NCBI GenBank assembly: GCA_019116945.1
Contig: DXAR01000179.1
Coordinates: 1-42,051 of the forward strand
DNA length: 42,051 bases
Origin: Candidatus Janibacter merdipullorum
Lineage (GTDB): Bacteria > Actinomycetota > Actinomycetes > Actinomycetales > Dermatophilaceae
Direction: 5' to 3'
Shown here: positions 16,598 to 26,647 of the stretch, piece by piece
Position numbering within the stretch: position 1 is the stretch's first letter
How the letters are laid out: each line of letters starts with the position of its first letter
Notes under the pieces: generated by a model
Database searches by the model: none
Told to the model about the DNA's origin: nothing
Seen by the model: only the letters and a program-made list of their open reading frames with translations
Translations under genes and position numbers: made by a program

Positions 16598-17935
16598 ATG
16601 ACCGAGCACGTGCCGACCGCGCCTGATTCGCCCGTCGAGAGGACTCTCGTCGAAAGGGGCTGGTCGGACATCGATCTCGCCGAGCGACTCGGCGCCGGGG
16701 CGACGCGTCGCCACCGGGTGGCGATCCTCGAGGCCGACCGCGAGCGGGCGCAGGCGTGGTACCGCGCGCCCGTCGCCGACTCCGTCCCCCGGAGCCTCCG
16801 GGACATGTACGAGTCCGAGGCCAATGTCGTGCGCTACCGCAGGGTCGTGGACTTCCTCACCGAGGGGGAGAACGTCCACGAGGTGGGGCTCGGCTACGGC
16901 TTCCTCGGGACCCTCATGCTCCGTGAGGGGCGTCTCGGGCGGTACCGCGGCGTCGACATCGTCCCGCTCTGCGTCGAGCGCACCACGCAGATGCTCGGGG
17001 CCAACGGTCTCCTCGACCGGGCCCAGGTGGAGGAGCAGGACCTCTACGACCTCACCCGGGCAGACCTCGAGGGGATCGGCGCGAGCCTGCTCGTGTGCTG
17101 CGAGGTCATCGAGCACGTCCCCGACCCCGAGACGGCCCTCGCGACCCTCGCCGAGGCGCTGCCCGAGGGTGCCGACCTCCTCTTCTCCATCCCGCTCGTC
17201 GGGCGGCTCGAGTCGGTCTGGGGCCACGGCCAGACCTTCGGTGCCGCGCGCCTCCAGCGCATGCTTGCCGGGGCCGGGCTCGTGCCCCACCACGTCGAGG
17301 TCCTCCACGACACGTGGGCGCTCATCCTCGCCTCGCGCACGGTCGCACCCTCGCCGCGGGCGGCCGCGGCGCTCGAGGGGGGCGCCCGGATCGACCCCGA
17401 GCAGTTCCACGAGCCCTCCTTCGCCGCCATGACCAATGTGCCCGTGACCTCGCTCGAGCGCGCGGAGTCCGCGTGGACCAAGCGCGTCGGTGGCCTGACG
17501 ATCGAGCCCACGGCGCGGGTACCGGGTGACGACGAGAACCTCGACGGCCTCCGCATGACGGCCCGGGCCGAGCGGATCACCAAGGGTCCCGGCAAGGGAT
17601 GGTCGGCCTCGGCCGGGATGGCCTTCGCGGTGCCCGAGGGGACGAAGGGGGTGCGCTTCCAGGTGGGCGTCGGCGACCTCGACGACGTCACGTCGATCAA
17701 CCTCGAGCTCCGCCGGGACGGCGAACGCACGGGGCTGTGGAAGTGGAACCCGGCCGACCGTCGCCCCACGTCCACCTACCCGACCTTCCTCATCGCCCCC
17801 GGCCGCGGCGGCGTCAACCTCCGAAGGGTCCCCGGCTCGCGCCACGAGGGGGCCGACACGGTCGAGCTCTACGTCATCGCACGCGAGGACCAACCGATCG
17901 ATTTGAGCATCCTGCGCTGGTCCTGGGTGAGCTGA
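16598..17935 (+). CDS. Two-domain SAM methyltransferase of unknown substrate
   Basis: A 445-residue protein. Residues about 85-245 form a class I methyltransferase domain: VHEVGLGYGFLGTL is motif I, YRGVDIVPLCVE the ribose loop, and LLVCCEVIEHVPDPE the motif IV helix. An N-terminal about 85 residues is helical. Residues about 290-445 are different: they alternate beta-strand-like segments (GVRFQVGVGDLDDVTSINLEL, split here as GVRFQVGVGD and INLELRRDG) and end in ILRWSWVS, suggesting a beta-sandwich. I do not recognise this C-terminal domain. AGGGGA about 6 nt before the ATG supports the start. It lies between a protease gene and glnA2 with no obvious partner. Confidence 0.8.
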   Translation: MTEHVPTAPDSPVERTLVERGWSDIDLAERLGAGATRRHRVAILEADRERAQAWYRAPVADSVPRSLRDMYESEANVVRYRRVVDFLTEGENVHEVGLGYGFLGTLMLREGRLGRYRGVDIVPLCVERTTQMLGANGLLDRAQVEEQDLYDLTRADLEGIGASLLVCCEVIEHVPDPETALATLAEALPEGADLLFSIPLVGRLESVWGHGQTFGAARLQRMLAGAGLVPHHVEVLHDTWALILASRTVAPSPRAAAALEGGARIDPEQFHEPSFAAMTNVPVTSLERAESAWTKRVGGLTIEPTARVPGDDENLDGLRMTARAERITKGPGKGWSASAGMAFAVPEGTKGVRFQVGVGDLDDVTSINLELRRDGERTGLWKWNPADRRPTSTYPTFLIAPGRGGVNLRRVPGSRHEGADTVELYVIAREDQPIDLSILRWSWVS

Positions 17936-17961
17936 GCCCGCGCGTGGGGCAGGATGGGCGC

Positions 17962-19299
17962 ATGGATCGCCAGCAGGAGTTCGTCCTCCGGACCATCGAG
18001 GAGCGGGACATCCGGTTCGTCCGGTTGTGGTTCACCGATGTGCTCGGCACCCTCAAGTCGGTGGCCATCGCGCCGGCCGAGCTCGAGGGGGCCTTCACCG
18101 AGGGCATCGGCTTCGATGGGTCGGCCATCGAGGGCTTCACCCGGGTCTACGAGGCCGACATGCTCGCCCGCCCCGATCCGGCGACCTTCCAGGTCCTGCC
18201 GTGGCGGGGGGAGCACCCCGGGACGGCCCGGATGTTCTGCGACATCCAGCTGCCCGACGGCAGCCCGGCCCTCGCCGACGCGCGGTACGTGCTGCGGCGG
18301 AGCCTCGACAAGGCGGCCGACATGGGCTTCAGCTTCTACACCCACCCCGAGGTGGAGTTCTTCCTCCTCAAGCAGGGGACCCCTCCGGGAGAGCGCCCGG
18401 TGCCCGTCGACGACGGCGGCTACTTCGACCACGTGCCGAAGGGGGAGGCCCACGACTTCCGCCGGGCCGCCATCACCATGCTCGAGTCCGTGGGGATCTC
18501 CGTGGAGTTCAGCCACCACGAGGGTGCCCCGGGGCAGAACGAGATCGACCTTCGCTATGCCGACGCGCTCTCGACCGCGGACAACCTCATGACCTTCCGG
18601 ACGGTGGTCAAGGAGGTCGCCCTCGAGCAGGGCGTCTATGCGACCTTCATGCCGAAGGTCTTCGCGGAGTACCCGGGCAGCGGCATGCACACCCACATGT
18701 CCCTCTTCGAGGGCGACACCAATGCCTTCTACGAGCCGGGCGCTCCCTACCAGCTGAGCAAGATCGGCCGTCAGTTCATCGCCGGCCTCCTCCACCACGG
18801 GCGGGAGTACGCGGCCGTGACGAACCAGTGGGTCAACAGCTACAAGCGCCTCTGGGGCGGCGGCGAGGCCCCGGCCCACCTCACGTGGGGCCACAACAAC
18901 CGCTCCGCCATGGTGCGCGTCCCGATGTACAAGCCCAACAAGGGCAACTCGAGCCGGGTCGAGCTGCGCAGCCTCGACGCCTCCTGCAACCCCTACCTCG
19001 CCTTCGCCGTCATGCTCGCCGCCGGGCTCAAGGGGATCGAGGAGGGCTACGAGCTGCCCCCCGAGACCGAGGACGACGTCTGGGGTCTCACCGACCGGGA
19101 GCGCCGGGCGATGGGCATCAAGCCCCTGCCGTCGAGCCTCGCCGAGGCCATCGAGGCCATGGAGGAGAGCGAGCTCGTCGCCGAGACCCTGGGTGAGCAC
19201 GTCTTCGACTTCTTCCTCCGCAACAAGCGCCAGGAGTGGGCCGACTACCGCAACCAGGTCACCCCCTTCGAGCTCGAGCGTCTCCTGCCCCGGCTGTGA
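17962..19299 (+). CDS. glnA2: Glutamine synthetase type I (GlnA2-like)
   Basis: A 445-residue glutamine synthetase, which makes glutamine from glutamate, ammonia and ATP. EGIGFDGSAIEGF is the conserved N-terminal loop; EVEFF near residue 130 and HHEGAPGQNEID contain metal-binding glutamates; GMHTHMSL near 242 and NKGNSSRVELR near 326 are the ATP/glutamate-binding motifs. The length and C-terminus (YELPPE..., ending near PFELERLLPRL) match mycobacterial GlnA2, not the longer GlnA1. Tyr363 in YELPPE aligns with the tyrosine adenylylated in GlnA1-type enzymes; whether it is modified here is unknown. A CAGGAT sequence 6 nt before the ATG is a weak leaderless -10. It is 7 bp ahead of glnE. Confidence 0.95.
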   Translation: MDRQQEFVLRTIEERDIRFVRLWFTDVLGTLKSVAIAPAELEGAFTEGIGFDGSAIEGFTRVYEADMLARPDPATFQVLPWRGEHPGTARMFCDIQLPDGSPALADARYVLRRSLDKAADMGFSFYTHPEVEFFLLKQGTPPGERPVPVDDGGYFDHVPKGEAHDFRRAAITMLESVGISVEFSHHEGAPGQNEIDLRYADALSTADNLMTFRTVVKEVALEQGVYATFMPKVFAEYPGSGMHTHMSLFEGDTNAFYEPGAPYQLSKIGRQFIAGLLHHGREYAAVTNQWVNSYKRLWGGGEAPAHLTWGHNNRSAMVRVPMYKPNKGNSSRVELRSLDASCNPYLAFAVMLAAGLKGIEEGYELPPETEDDVWGLTDRERRAMGIKPLPSSLAEAIEAMEESELVAETLGEHVFDFFLRNKRQEWADYRNQVTPFELERLLPRL

Positions 19300-19306
19300 G
19301 GACCTC

Positions 19307-22279
19307 GTGAGTCCGGTGAGGCCCGGCCCGACCCTCGCCCGGCGCGGGTTCACCGACACCCGCCGCGCCCAGACCCTCCTCGAGGACCCCGTCCTTGAGC
19401 CCTTGGTCGCGGACCCCGCGGACCTGCTCGCCGCCCTGGCGAGGGCGGCCGACCCGGATGCCGCCCTCCTCGGGCTCGTGCGCGTCCTCGAGTCCGCAGG
19501 TGACGAGACCGAGCACCTCGTCACGGCGCTGCGCACCGACGACCGTGCGCGCCACCGGGTCGTCGGTGCCCTCGGGGTCTCGACCGCCCTCATCGACCAC
19601 CTCGTCGCCCATCCCGAGCACTGGCGTGATGCCGTCGACGCCCGGGAGATGTCCCCGGAAGAGCGCACCGAGGCGCTCATCGCCGAGGTGGATGCGCGGG
19701 AGGACCTCGAGCCGCAGGACGCCATGCGCGTCGGGTACCGGCGCCAGCTGCTGGGCATCGCCGCGCGCGATATCACCGCCGAGGACCCGGTCGAGGACCT
19801 GCCTCTCACGGCCACCGCGCTCGCCGACCTCGCCGGGTCCGCCCTCGAGATCGCCGTGCGTATCGCCCTGGCGGAGCACGCCGAGCAGGCGGGGGAGCCG
19901 GCACCGGTGCGCTTCGCCGTCATCGGCATGGGCAAGGCCGGCGGCCGCGAGCTGAACTACATCTCCGACGTCGACGTGATCTTCGTGGCCGAGCCCGTCG
20001 ACGGGGCCGACGAGGCGGAGGCGCTGGAGGTGGCGGCCCGGATCGCCACACGCACGATGCACGCGTGCAGCGATGCCACGACGCACGGCAGCCTGTGGCC
20101 CGTCGACGCCGCCCTGCGGCCCGAGGGCAAGCAGGGACCGCTCGTGCGGACGGTGGCCAGCCACCGCACCTACTACGAGCGCTGGGCCAAGACGTGGGAG
20201 TTCCAGGCGCTGCTCAAGGCGCGGCACCTCGCCGGGGACGCCACGCTCGGGGCCGAGTACCTCGCGGCCGTGCAGCCGCTCGTGTGGGAGGCCGCCTCCC
20301 GGGAGGACTTCGTCGACGACGTGCAGGCCATGCGCCGCCGCGTCGAGCAGCACATCCCCGCCACCGAGGCCAAGCGACAGCTCAAGCTCGGGCCCGGGGG
20401 TCTGCGCGACGTCGAGTTCTCCGTCCAGCTGCTGCAGCTCGTCCACGGCCGCACCGACGAGACCCTCCACTCCGGGACGACCCTCGACGCCCTGGCGGCC
20501 CTCTCCAGGGGTGGGTACATCGGTCGGCAGGACGCCGCGGTCCTCGACGCCGCCTACCGCGTCCTGCGCACCCTCGAGCACCGCATCCAGCTGCACCGCC
20601 TCCGGCGCACCCACCTCATGCCCACCGCGGACGGCGAGCTGCGCCGGCTCGGGCGCTCGATGCGGCTCTGGGACCAGCCGGACAAGCAGGTCGTCGAGCA
20701 GCGCACCACCCATGCCCGAGAGGTGCGCAGACTGCACCAGCGCCTCTTCTACCGGCCCCTGCTCTCCGCCGTCGCCCGGCTCAGCCCCGACGAGGCGAGG
20801 CTCACCCCGGACGCCGCCCGCGCCCGTCTTGGTGCGCTCGGCTACCGGGACCCGGCCGGAGCGCTGCGTCACCTCGAGGTGCTCACCGAGGGGGTCAGCC
20901 GGACCGCGGCGATCCAGAAGCAGCTCCTGCCCGTCATGCTCGAGTGGTTTGCCGAGATGGCCGACCCCGACGCGGGACTGCTCGCCTTCCGCAAGGTCAG
21001 CGAGGAGCTCGGGACGACCCACTGGTACCTCCGGCTCCTCCGGGACGAGGGCGAGGCCGCGCAGACCCTGGCGCACACCCTCGGCGCCAGCCGCTTCGCC
21101 GGTGAGCTCCTCCTCGCCAGCCCCGAGGCCGTCCAGATGCTCGGTGACGGCGACGGGCTGCGCCCGCGCACCCGAGAGGAGCTCCTCCGCCGGATGCGCT
21201 CGGCCGCGGGTCGGCGGGACGACGCCGAGGCCGCCGTGGCCTCGATCCGGGCGATCCGCCGCGCGGAGATCTTCCGCGTCGCGGTCGCGGACCTGCAGGG
21301 CAGGCTCGACCTCGACGGGGTCGGGGAGGCCCTCACGGCGGTGAGCGAGGCGACGATCCAGGCGGCCCTTCAGGTGACGATCGCGCATGTCGAGGCCGAC
21401 CGGGGAGAGCCCCTCGGCACCGACCTGCTCATCGTCGGCATGGGCCGGCTCGGTGGATCCGAGATGGGCTACTCCTCCGACGCGGACGTCCTCTACGTCC
21501 ACGATCCGCACGACGGGACCGACGACCAGGCCGCGCAGGAGGCGGCCCTCGTCGTCGTCGGCGAGCTGCGCCGGCTCCTCGGCGGCGCCGGGTCCGACCC
21601 GCCGCTGGGGCTGGACGCCGACCTGCGCCCCGAGGGCAAGAGCGGACCGATGATCCGCTCGCTGGCCTCCTACGCGGCCTACTACGAGCGCTGGTCCGAG
21701 ACCTGGGAGGCGCAGGCCCTGCTCCGGGCACGTGCCGTGGCCGGCGACGACGGGCTGGGGGAGCGGTTCACCGCCCTCATCGACCCGATCCGATGGCCCG
21801 AAGGGGGGCTCGACGTGCAGGAGGTGCGCGCGGTCCGCCGTCTCAAGGCCCGCATGGAGGCCGAGCGGCTGCCCCGGGGCGCCGACCGTCGTGCCCACTT
21901 CAAGCTCGGGATGGGTGGTCTCTCGGACGTGGAGTGGACCGTGCAGCTCATCCAGCTCCAGCACGCGCACGGCCACGAGGGGCTGCGCACGACCCGGACG
22001 CTGCCGGCGATGGCCGCCGCGGTCGAGGCCGGGCTGCTCTCCGCGGAGGACGCCGAGGAGCTCCGCGAGGCCTGGTCGATGGGCTCCCTCCTGCGCAATG
22101 CCGGCATGCTCTTCCGCGGGCGCCCCGTGGACTCGGTCCCCTCCAACCTCCGCGAGGCCGACGGCGTCGGGCGGATCGTCGGCATGGAGCCCCAGTCCGG
22201 GCTTGCCCTGGCCGAGTCCTACCGCCGGACCGCCCGGCGGGCCCGCCACGTCGTGGATCGGGTCTTCTACGGCGAGTGA
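19307..22279 (+). CDS. glnE: Glutamine-synthetase adenylyltransferase/adenylyl-removing enzyme
   Basis: A 990-residue bifunctional enzyme that adds AMP to, or phosphorolytically removes it from, glutamine synthetase. Two nucleotidyltransferase domains are visible: GMGKAGGRELNYISDVDVIF (about residue 206) and GMGRLGGSEMGYSSDADVLY (about residue 711), each with the G-S-x-D-x-D active site (SDVD, SDAD). Each is followed by a DxxLRPEGK(Q/S)GP segment and a helical KLGPGGLRDVEF / KLGMGGLSDVEW block. I chose the GTG at 19307, 7 bp after glnA2, because earlier in-frame codons lie inside glnA2. Adjacency with glnA2 is the usual actinobacterial arrangement; size agrees with the mycobacterial enzyme. 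Confidence 0.96.
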   Translation: MSPVRPGPTLARRGFTDTRRAQTLLEDPVLEPLVADPADLLAALARAADPDAALLGLVRVLESAGDETEHLVTALRTDDRARHRVVGALGVSTALIDHLVAHPEHWRDAVDAREMSPEERTEALIAEVDAREDLEPQDAMRVGYRRQLLGIAARDITAEDPVEDLPLTATALADLAGSALEIAVRIALAEHAEQAGEPAPVRFAVIGMGKAGGRELNYISDVDVIFVAEPVDGADEAEALEVAARIATRTMHACSDATTHGSLWPVDAALRPEGKQGPLVRTVASHRTYYERWAKTWEFQALLKARHLAGDATLGAEYLAAVQPLVWEAASREDFVDDVQAMRRRVEQHIPATEAKRQLKLGPGGLRDVEFSVQLLQLVHGRTDETLHSGTTLDALAALSRGGYIGRQDAAVLDAAYRVLRTLEHRIQLHRLRRTHLMPTADGELRRLGRSMRLWDQPDKQVVEQRTTHAREVRRLHQRLFYRPLLSAVARLSPDEARLTPDAARARLGALGYRDPAGALRHLEVLTEGVSRTAAIQKQLLPVMLEWFAEMADPDAGLLAFRKVSEELGTTHWYLRLLRDEGEAAQTLAHTLGASRFAGELLLASPEAVQMLGDGDGLRPRTREELLRRMRSAAGRRDDAEAAVASIRAIRRAEIFRVAVADLQGRLDLDGVGEALTAVSEATIQAALQVTIAHVEADRGEPLGTDLLIVGMGRLGGSEMGYSSDADVLYVHDPHDGTDDQAAQEAALVVVGELRRLLGGAGSDPPLGLDADLRPEGKSGPMIRSLASYAAYYERWSETWEAQALLRARAVAGDDGLGERFTALIDPIRWPEGGLDVQEVRAVRRLKARMEAERLPRGADRRAHFKLGMGGLSDVEWTVQLIQLQHAHGHEGLRTTRTLPAMAAAVEAGLLSAEDAEELREAWSMGSLLRNAGMLFRGRPVDSVPSNLREADGVGRIVGMEPQSGLALAESYRRTARRARHVVDRVFYGE

Positions 22280-22323
22280 GCCGCCCGCATGAGACGCCGG
22301 TCAGGGCGACCTCCCGGCGAAAC

Positions 22324-22329
22324 TAGACT
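22324..22329 (+). promoter_or_regulatory. -10 hexamer of a leaderless his-operon promoter
   Basis: TAGACT at 22324-22329 ends 6 nt before the hisD ATG at 22336. No Shine-Dalgarno sequence or leader peptide lies between glnE and hisD, so a classical his attenuator is absent. Confidence 0.55.
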
Positions 22330-22335
22330 GGCCCC

Positions 22336-23673
22336 ATGCTCGCCACGATCGACCTCCGCTCCCAGCCCCTGGGCGCCCGAGACCTGCGTGCGGTCCTCCC
22401 GCGCGCCGAGTACGACGTCGAGGCCGCCCTCGAGGCCGTCGAGCCGATCTGCGACGAGGTCCATGACCGTGGCGCGGCAGCGCTCTACGACTTCGCCGAG
22501 CGTTTCGACGGGGTGCGGCCGACCTCCCTTCGGGTCCCGGCCGAGGTCCTCACCGCCGCGGTCGAGGCCCTCGACGCTGACGTGCGCGCCGCCCTCGAGG
22601 TCTCCATCGAGCGAGCCCGGACCGTCCACGCCGCCCAGCGACGGACCGACACCGCGACGACCGTCGTCCCAGGCGGGACCGTCACCGAGCGCTGGGTCCC
22701 CGTCGAGAGGGTCGGCCTCTACGTCCCCGGCGGCCGGGCGGTCTACCCCTCGTCCGTCGTCATGAACGTCGTGCCCGCCCAGGCGGCGGAGGTCGGCTCC
22801 CTGGCGGTGGCCAGCCCTCCCCAGAAGGAGAACGTCGGGGTCTTCGCGGGGTACCCGCACCCGACGATCCTCGCCGCCTGCGCCCTGCTCGGTGTCGACG
22901 AGGTCTGGTCGATGGGCGGTGCCCAGGCCGTGGCCGGGCTCGTCCACGGGTTCCACGACGGTGACGGAGGCGAGTGTGCCCCCGTCAGCCTCGTCACCGG
23001 CCCGGGCAACATCTACGTCGCGGCGGCCAAGCGTCTCCTCAAGGGCCTCGTCGGCATCGACGCCGAGGCCGGACCGACCGAGATCGCCGTCCTGGCGGAC
23101 GCGACCGCCGACCCCGACCACGTCGCCGCCGACCTCGTGAGCCAGGCCGAGCACGACCCGCTCGCCGGCTCGGTCCTCGTCACCGACTCGACCGACCTCG
23201 CCGAGGCGGTCTCGGCAGCGGTCGAGCGGCGCGCCGCCGCCACGAAGCACAGCGAGCGGGTCAGCGAGGCCCTCGGGGGCCGCCAGTCCGCCATCGTCCT
23301 CGTCGACGACCTCGACGCCGGGCTGAGGGTCGTCGACGCCTATGCGGCCGAGCACCTCGAGGTCATGACCGCCGACGCAGCGGCCGTCGCGGCCCGGGTG
23401 CGCAATGCCGGCGCGGTCTTCGTCGGCCCGTACTCCCCGGTGAGCCTGGGGGACTATGCCGCCGGCTCCAACCACGTCCTGCCGACGGGCGGCAGTGCCA
23501 GCCACAGCAGCGGCCTGTCCGTCCAGTCCTTCCTGCGCGGTATCCACGTCGTGGAGTACACCGAGGAGGCCCTGACCGAGGTCGGTCCGCACGTCGTCGC
23601 GCTCGCGCAGGCCGAGGACCTTCCGGCCCACGGCGAGGCCGTCACCGCGCGCACGGGGGAGCGGCAGCGATGA
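22336..23673 (+). CDS. hisD: Histidinol dehydrogenase
   Basis: A 445-residue enzyme for the last two steps of histidine synthesis (histidinol to histidine, NAD+-dependent). [21 protein letters not shown] and [12 protein letters not shown] are conserved blocks; [15 protein letters not shown] and YAAEHLEV contain Zn-binding and catalytic His/Glu residues. [12 protein letters not shown] near the C-terminus is the family signature. It is the first gene of a his operon transcribed from the hexamer at 22324, and its stop overlaps hisC by 4 bp. Confidence 0.97.
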   Translation: MLATIDLRSQPLGARDLRAVLPRAEYDVEAALEAVEPICDEVHDRGAAALYDFAERFDGVRPTSLRVPAEVLTAAVEALDADVRAALEVSIERARTVHAAQRRTDTATTVVPGGTVTERWVPVERVGLYVPGGRAVYPSSVVMNVVPAQAAEVGSLAVASPPQKENVGVFAGYPHPTILAACALLGVDEVWSMGGAQAVAGLVHGFHDGDGGECAPVSLVTGPGNIYVAAAKRLLKGLVGIDAEAGPTEIAVLADATADPDHVAADLVSQAEHDPLAGSVLVTDSTDLAEAVSAAVERRAAATKHSERVSEALGGRQSAIVLVDDLDAGLRVVDAYAAEHLEVMTADAAAVAARVRNAGAVFVGPYSPVSLGDYAAGSNHVLPTGGSASHSSGLSVQSFLRGIHVVEYTEEALTEVGPHVVALAQAEDLPAHGEAVTARTGERQR

Positions 23674-24791
23674 GCAGCGAGATCGAGCAGCTGCTCCGAC
23701 CCGCCCTGCGTGGACGCACTCCCTACGGTGCACCCCAGCTCGACGTCCCCGTGCAGCTCAACACCAACGAGTCGTCCTACCCGGTGCCCGCCGAGGTCGT
23801 CGACGCCGTCCTCGCCGAGCTCGGTGACGAGCTCCGCGGGCTCAACCGGTACCCGGACCGGGAGTTCACCCACCTGCGCACGGCGCTCGTGGACTACCTC
23901 GAGGACCGCAGCGGCGTCTCCCTTCGCCCGGAGCAGATCTGGGCCGGCAACGGGTCCAACGAGGTCCTCTCGCACCTCGTCCAGGCCTTCGGCGGGCCGG
24001 AGCGCACGGCGCTCGGCTTCACCCCCGCCTACTCGATGCACCCGATCATCACCGAGACCCTCGGGACGACGTGGGTCGACGGGCAGCGCGATCGCACCAC
24101 CTTCGACCTCACCGTCGCATCCGCGCTCGAGCAGGCGAGGGCAGCGGACCCCCACCTCGTCTTCCTCTGCTCGCCCAACAACCCGACGGGGACGGCCCTC
24201 CCCTTCGACGTCATCGAGGCGATGCTCGAGGCGGCGCCGCGGGCCGTCGTCGTCGTCGACGAGGCCTACGCCGAGTTCGCCCGACCGGGGACCCCCACGG
24301 CCCTCTCGCTCGTCGAGCGGCACCCGCGTCTTGTCGTCACCCGGACGATGAGCAAGGCCTTCGCCCTCGCCGGGGGGCGGCTGGGCTACCTCGTCGCGAG
24401 CCCGGAGATCATCGACGCGCTGCGGCTCGTCCGCCTGCCCTACCACCTCTCCGCGCCGACCCAGACGATCGCGCGGGTCTCCCTCGAGCACGCCGACCTC
24501 CTCCTGGAGAGCGTCGACGCGATCAAGGCCCAGCGCGACCGCCTCGTCACCGAGCTGGCGGCCATGGGCCTCACGCCGGTCCCGAGCGATGCCAACTTCG
24601 TCCTCTTCGGCGGTCTCGCCGACGCCCCGGCGACATGGCAGGCTCTGCTCGACGACGGGGTGCTCGTCCGCGACGTCGGCATCCCGCACCACCTACGCGT
24701 CACCGCCGGCACCCCGGAGGAGACGACCCGATTCCTGGGGGCGATGGCCGCCCTCGATCCCTCGCACCTGCTGACCAAGGAGAGCCTGTGA
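23670..24791 (+). CDS. hisC: Histidinol-phosphate aminotransferase
   Basis: A 373-residue PLP aminotransferase converting imidazole-acetol phosphate to histidinol phosphate. [11 protein letters not shown] and [13 protein letters not shown] are typical HisC substrate and cofactor regions. [22 protein letters not shown] and [17 protein letters not shown] (PLP lysine in SKAF) follow in order. The ATG at 23670 overlaps the hisD stop (ATGA), which fixes the start; the longer open frame back to 22974 is a shadow of hisD. Confidence 0.96.
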   Translation: MSSEIEQLLRPALRGRTPYGAPQLDVPVQLNTNESSYPVPAEVVDAVLAELGDELRGLNRYPDREFTHLRTALVDYLEDRSGVSLRPEQIWAGNGSNEVLSHLVQAFGGPERTALGFTPAYSMHPIITETLGTTWVDGQRDRTTFDLTVASALEQARAADPHLVFLCSPNNPTGTALPFDVIEAMLEAAPRAVVVVDEAYAEFARPGTPTALSLVERHPRLVVTRTMSKAFALAGGRLGYLVASPEIIDALRLVRLPYHLSAPTQTIARVSLEHADLLLESVDAIKAQRDRLVTELAAMGLTPVPSDANFVLFGGLADAPATWQALLDDGVLVRDVGIPHHLRVTAGTPEETTRFLGAMAALDPSHLLTKESL

Positions 24792-25396
24792 GCAGCCAGC
24801 CCCGGACCGCGACGGTGACCCGCGGCACCTCCGAGTCCCGCGTCGAGGTGACCGTCGACCTCGATGGCACCGGCGCCGGCGACGTCTCGACGGGGGTCCG
24901 CTTCTACGATCACATGCTCCTGTCGCTGGCCAAGCACAGCCTCATCGACCTCACGGTCCGCGCCGACGGTGACGTCGACGTCGACGCCCACCACACGGTG
25001 GAGGACGTCGCGATCGTCCTCGGTCAGGCCGTCCGCGAGGCCCTCGGGGACAAGCGCGGCATCAGCCGCTTCGGCGACGCGACCGTCCCCCTCGACGAGG
25101 CCCTCGTTCACGCCGTCGTCGACGTCGCCGGGCGCCCCTACGTCGTCCACACCGGTGAGCCGGAGGGGCAGGAGTACGTCATCATCGGCGGCACCTTCGT
25201 CGGGTCGCTCACCCGCCACGTCCTCGAGTCCTTCGCCCACAACGCCGGCATCGCCCTCCACGTGCGGGTCCTTGCCGGCCGCGACCCCCACCACGTGGTG
25301 GAGGCCCAGTTCAAGGCGCTGGCCCGCGCCCTTCGCTCCGCCGTCGAGCCCGACCCCCGCGTCACCGGGATCCCCAGCGCCAAGGGCGCGCTGTAG
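24788..25396 (+). CDS. hisB: Imidazoleglycerol-phosphate dehydratase
   Basis: A 202-residue Mn2+-dependent dehydratase of histidine synthesis. Two internally repeated halves carry the metal-binding histidine motifs: FYDHML and [14 protein letters not shown] in the first, and [10 protein letters not shown] with [16 protein letters not shown] in the second. The GTG at 24788 overlaps the hisC stop by 4 bp (GTGA). It is the monofunctional form, without the N-terminal phosphatase of the E. coli enzyme. Confidence 0.96.
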   Translation: MSSQPRTATVTRGTSESRVEVTVDLDGTGAGDVSTGVRFYDHMLLSLAKHSLIDLTVRADGDVDVDAHHTVEDVAIVLGQAVREALGDKRGISRFGDATVPLDEALVHAVVDVAGRPYVVHTGEPEGQEYVIIGGTFVGSLTRHVLESFAHNAGIALHVRVLAGRDPHHVVEAQFKALARALRSAVEPDPRVTGIPSAKGAL

Positions 25397-25406
25397 AGGC
25401 GCGTCC

Positions 25407-26000
25407 ATGAGCCAGTCCGGGCGGGGGGCGGTCTTCCTCTCCGCGAGTGCCGAGCGGGCCACCGAGTGGGTGCGCGGTGGTGTCGTCCCGTGCCACGTCA
25501 TCGAGCACGCGGCATGGTCCATCGTCGTGCCCGCCGTCGCGCGCACCGAGGTCGAGGCGCCCTACGACGACGCACTCACCGTCCTCGCCTCCCGGTACGT
25601 GGGGACGCGTCTGGCCCCGGCCATCGGCCTCTTCCGCATCGACGACGTCGTCGCCGTGACCGCCCGCGCCGCCGGCCGGGCGCCGACCCGGTGGGCCCTG
25701 CGGGCCGAGGACGGGGCGATCGTCCCCGGCCCCGACCTGCCGAGGCTCACGCCCGATGGCCTGCACCGTGCCCTGGGCAGCGGCGCGCCGACGCGGGAAA
25801 TCCCCGTGCGAGCGGTCCGCGAGCTGTGGGCCCGGCGGGACCTGTCCCACGATGCCTGGCTCGTCGAGGCCGCGACCGTCCTCGGCCTGCCCGGTGCCCG
25901 GGTCGTCTCCGGCGCCGACACCGACCTCGGCCGGGTCGTCCTGCCGACGGCCCGCTCCATCTCCACCTTCGAGTCCGCAGTCAAGGATGTGCACCAGTGA
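25407..26000 (+). CDS. Unknown protein encoded inside the his operon
   Basis: A 197-residue protein I do not recognise. It begins [21 protein letters not shown]... and shows alternating strand/helix patterns with no membrane segment, signal peptide or clear cofactor motif. [21 protein letters not shown] segment and [20 protein letters not shown] follow. The C-terminal half ([28 protein letters not shown], cited in two parts as [10 protein letters not shown] and [13 protein letters not shown]) is helical. It starts 10 bp after hisB and its stop overlaps the hisH GTG by 4 bp, so it is translated as part of the his operon. Its position hints at a link to histidine synthesis, but that is inference. 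Confidence 0.85.
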   Translation: MSQSGRGAVFLSASAERATEWVRGGVVPCHVIEHAAWSIVVPAVARTEVEAPYDDALTVLASRYVGTRLAPAIGLFRIDDVVAVTARAAGRAPTRWALRAEDGAIVPGPDLPRLTPDGLHRALGSGAPTREIPVRAVRELWARRDLSHDAWLVEAATVLGLPGARVVSGADTDLGRVVLPTARSISTFESAVKDVHQ

Positions 26001-26647
26001 CAGCACCGCAGGTCGTCGTGCTCGATTACGGATCGGGCAATGTCCACTCTGTCGTGCGCGCCCTCGAGCACGTCGGCGCAGACGTCGAGCTCGCGGCCGA
26101 CCGCGACCGCGTCCTCGCTGCCGACGGGCTCCTCGTGCCGGGGGTGGGCAACTTCCACGCCTGCATGGCCGGGTTGCGTGCCGCCGACGGACCCTGGCTC
26201 ATCGACACCCGCCTCGCGGGAGGTCGTCCCGTCCTCGGGATCTGCGTCGGGCTGCAGGTGATGTTCGACGGCTCGGCCGAGCCGAGCGGACCCTCGCCCG
26301 AGGAGGAGGGCCTCCACCAGTGGCCCGGGACCGTCCGCCGCCTCACGGCGCCGGTCGTGCCGCACATGGGGTGGTCGAGCGTCCACCCCGCCGACGGCAC
26401 CCGACTGCTCGCCGGGGTCGAGGACGAGCGCTTCTACTTCGTCCACTCCTACGCCGTGCCCACATGGGACCTGCCCCCGGCCCAGGGGGCCCTGTCGGCC
26501 GCCGCCCCGCGCGTCACGTGGAGCGAGCACGGGTCCCCCTTCGTCGCCGCCGTCGAGAACGGCCCCTTGTCCGCCACGCAGTTCCACCCCGAGAAGTCCG
26601 GGGACGCGGGACTGCACCTCCTCAAGAACTGGGTGATGTCACTGTGA
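25997..26647 (+). CDS. hisH: Imidazole glycerol phosphate synthase glutaminase subunit
   Basis: A 216-residue class I glutamine amidotransferase that supplies ammonia to His[15 protein letters not shown] is the N-terminal strand, [14 protein letters not shown] carries the catalytic Cys nucleophile, and TQFHPEKSG the catalytic His and Glu. PHMGWSSV and [10 protein letters not shown] are conserved. The GTG at 25997 overlaps the previous stop by 4 bp. The partner HisF is not in the window. Confidence 0.96.
   Translation: MTAPQVVVLDYGSGNVHSVVRALEHVGADVELAADRDRVLAADGLLVPGVGNFHACMAGLRAADGPWLIDTRLAGGRPVLGICVGLQVMFDGSAEPSGPSPEEEGLHQWPGTVRRLTAPVVPHMGWSSVHPADGTRLLAGVEDERFYFVHSYAVPTWDLPPAQGALSAAAPRVTWSEHGSPFVAAVENGPLSATQFHPEKSGDAGLHLLKNWVMSL

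Noticed and set aside
19259-22249. A 996-codon minus-strand open frame opposite glnE
   Set aside because: Shadow frame of glnE; the plus-strand product has full family motifs.
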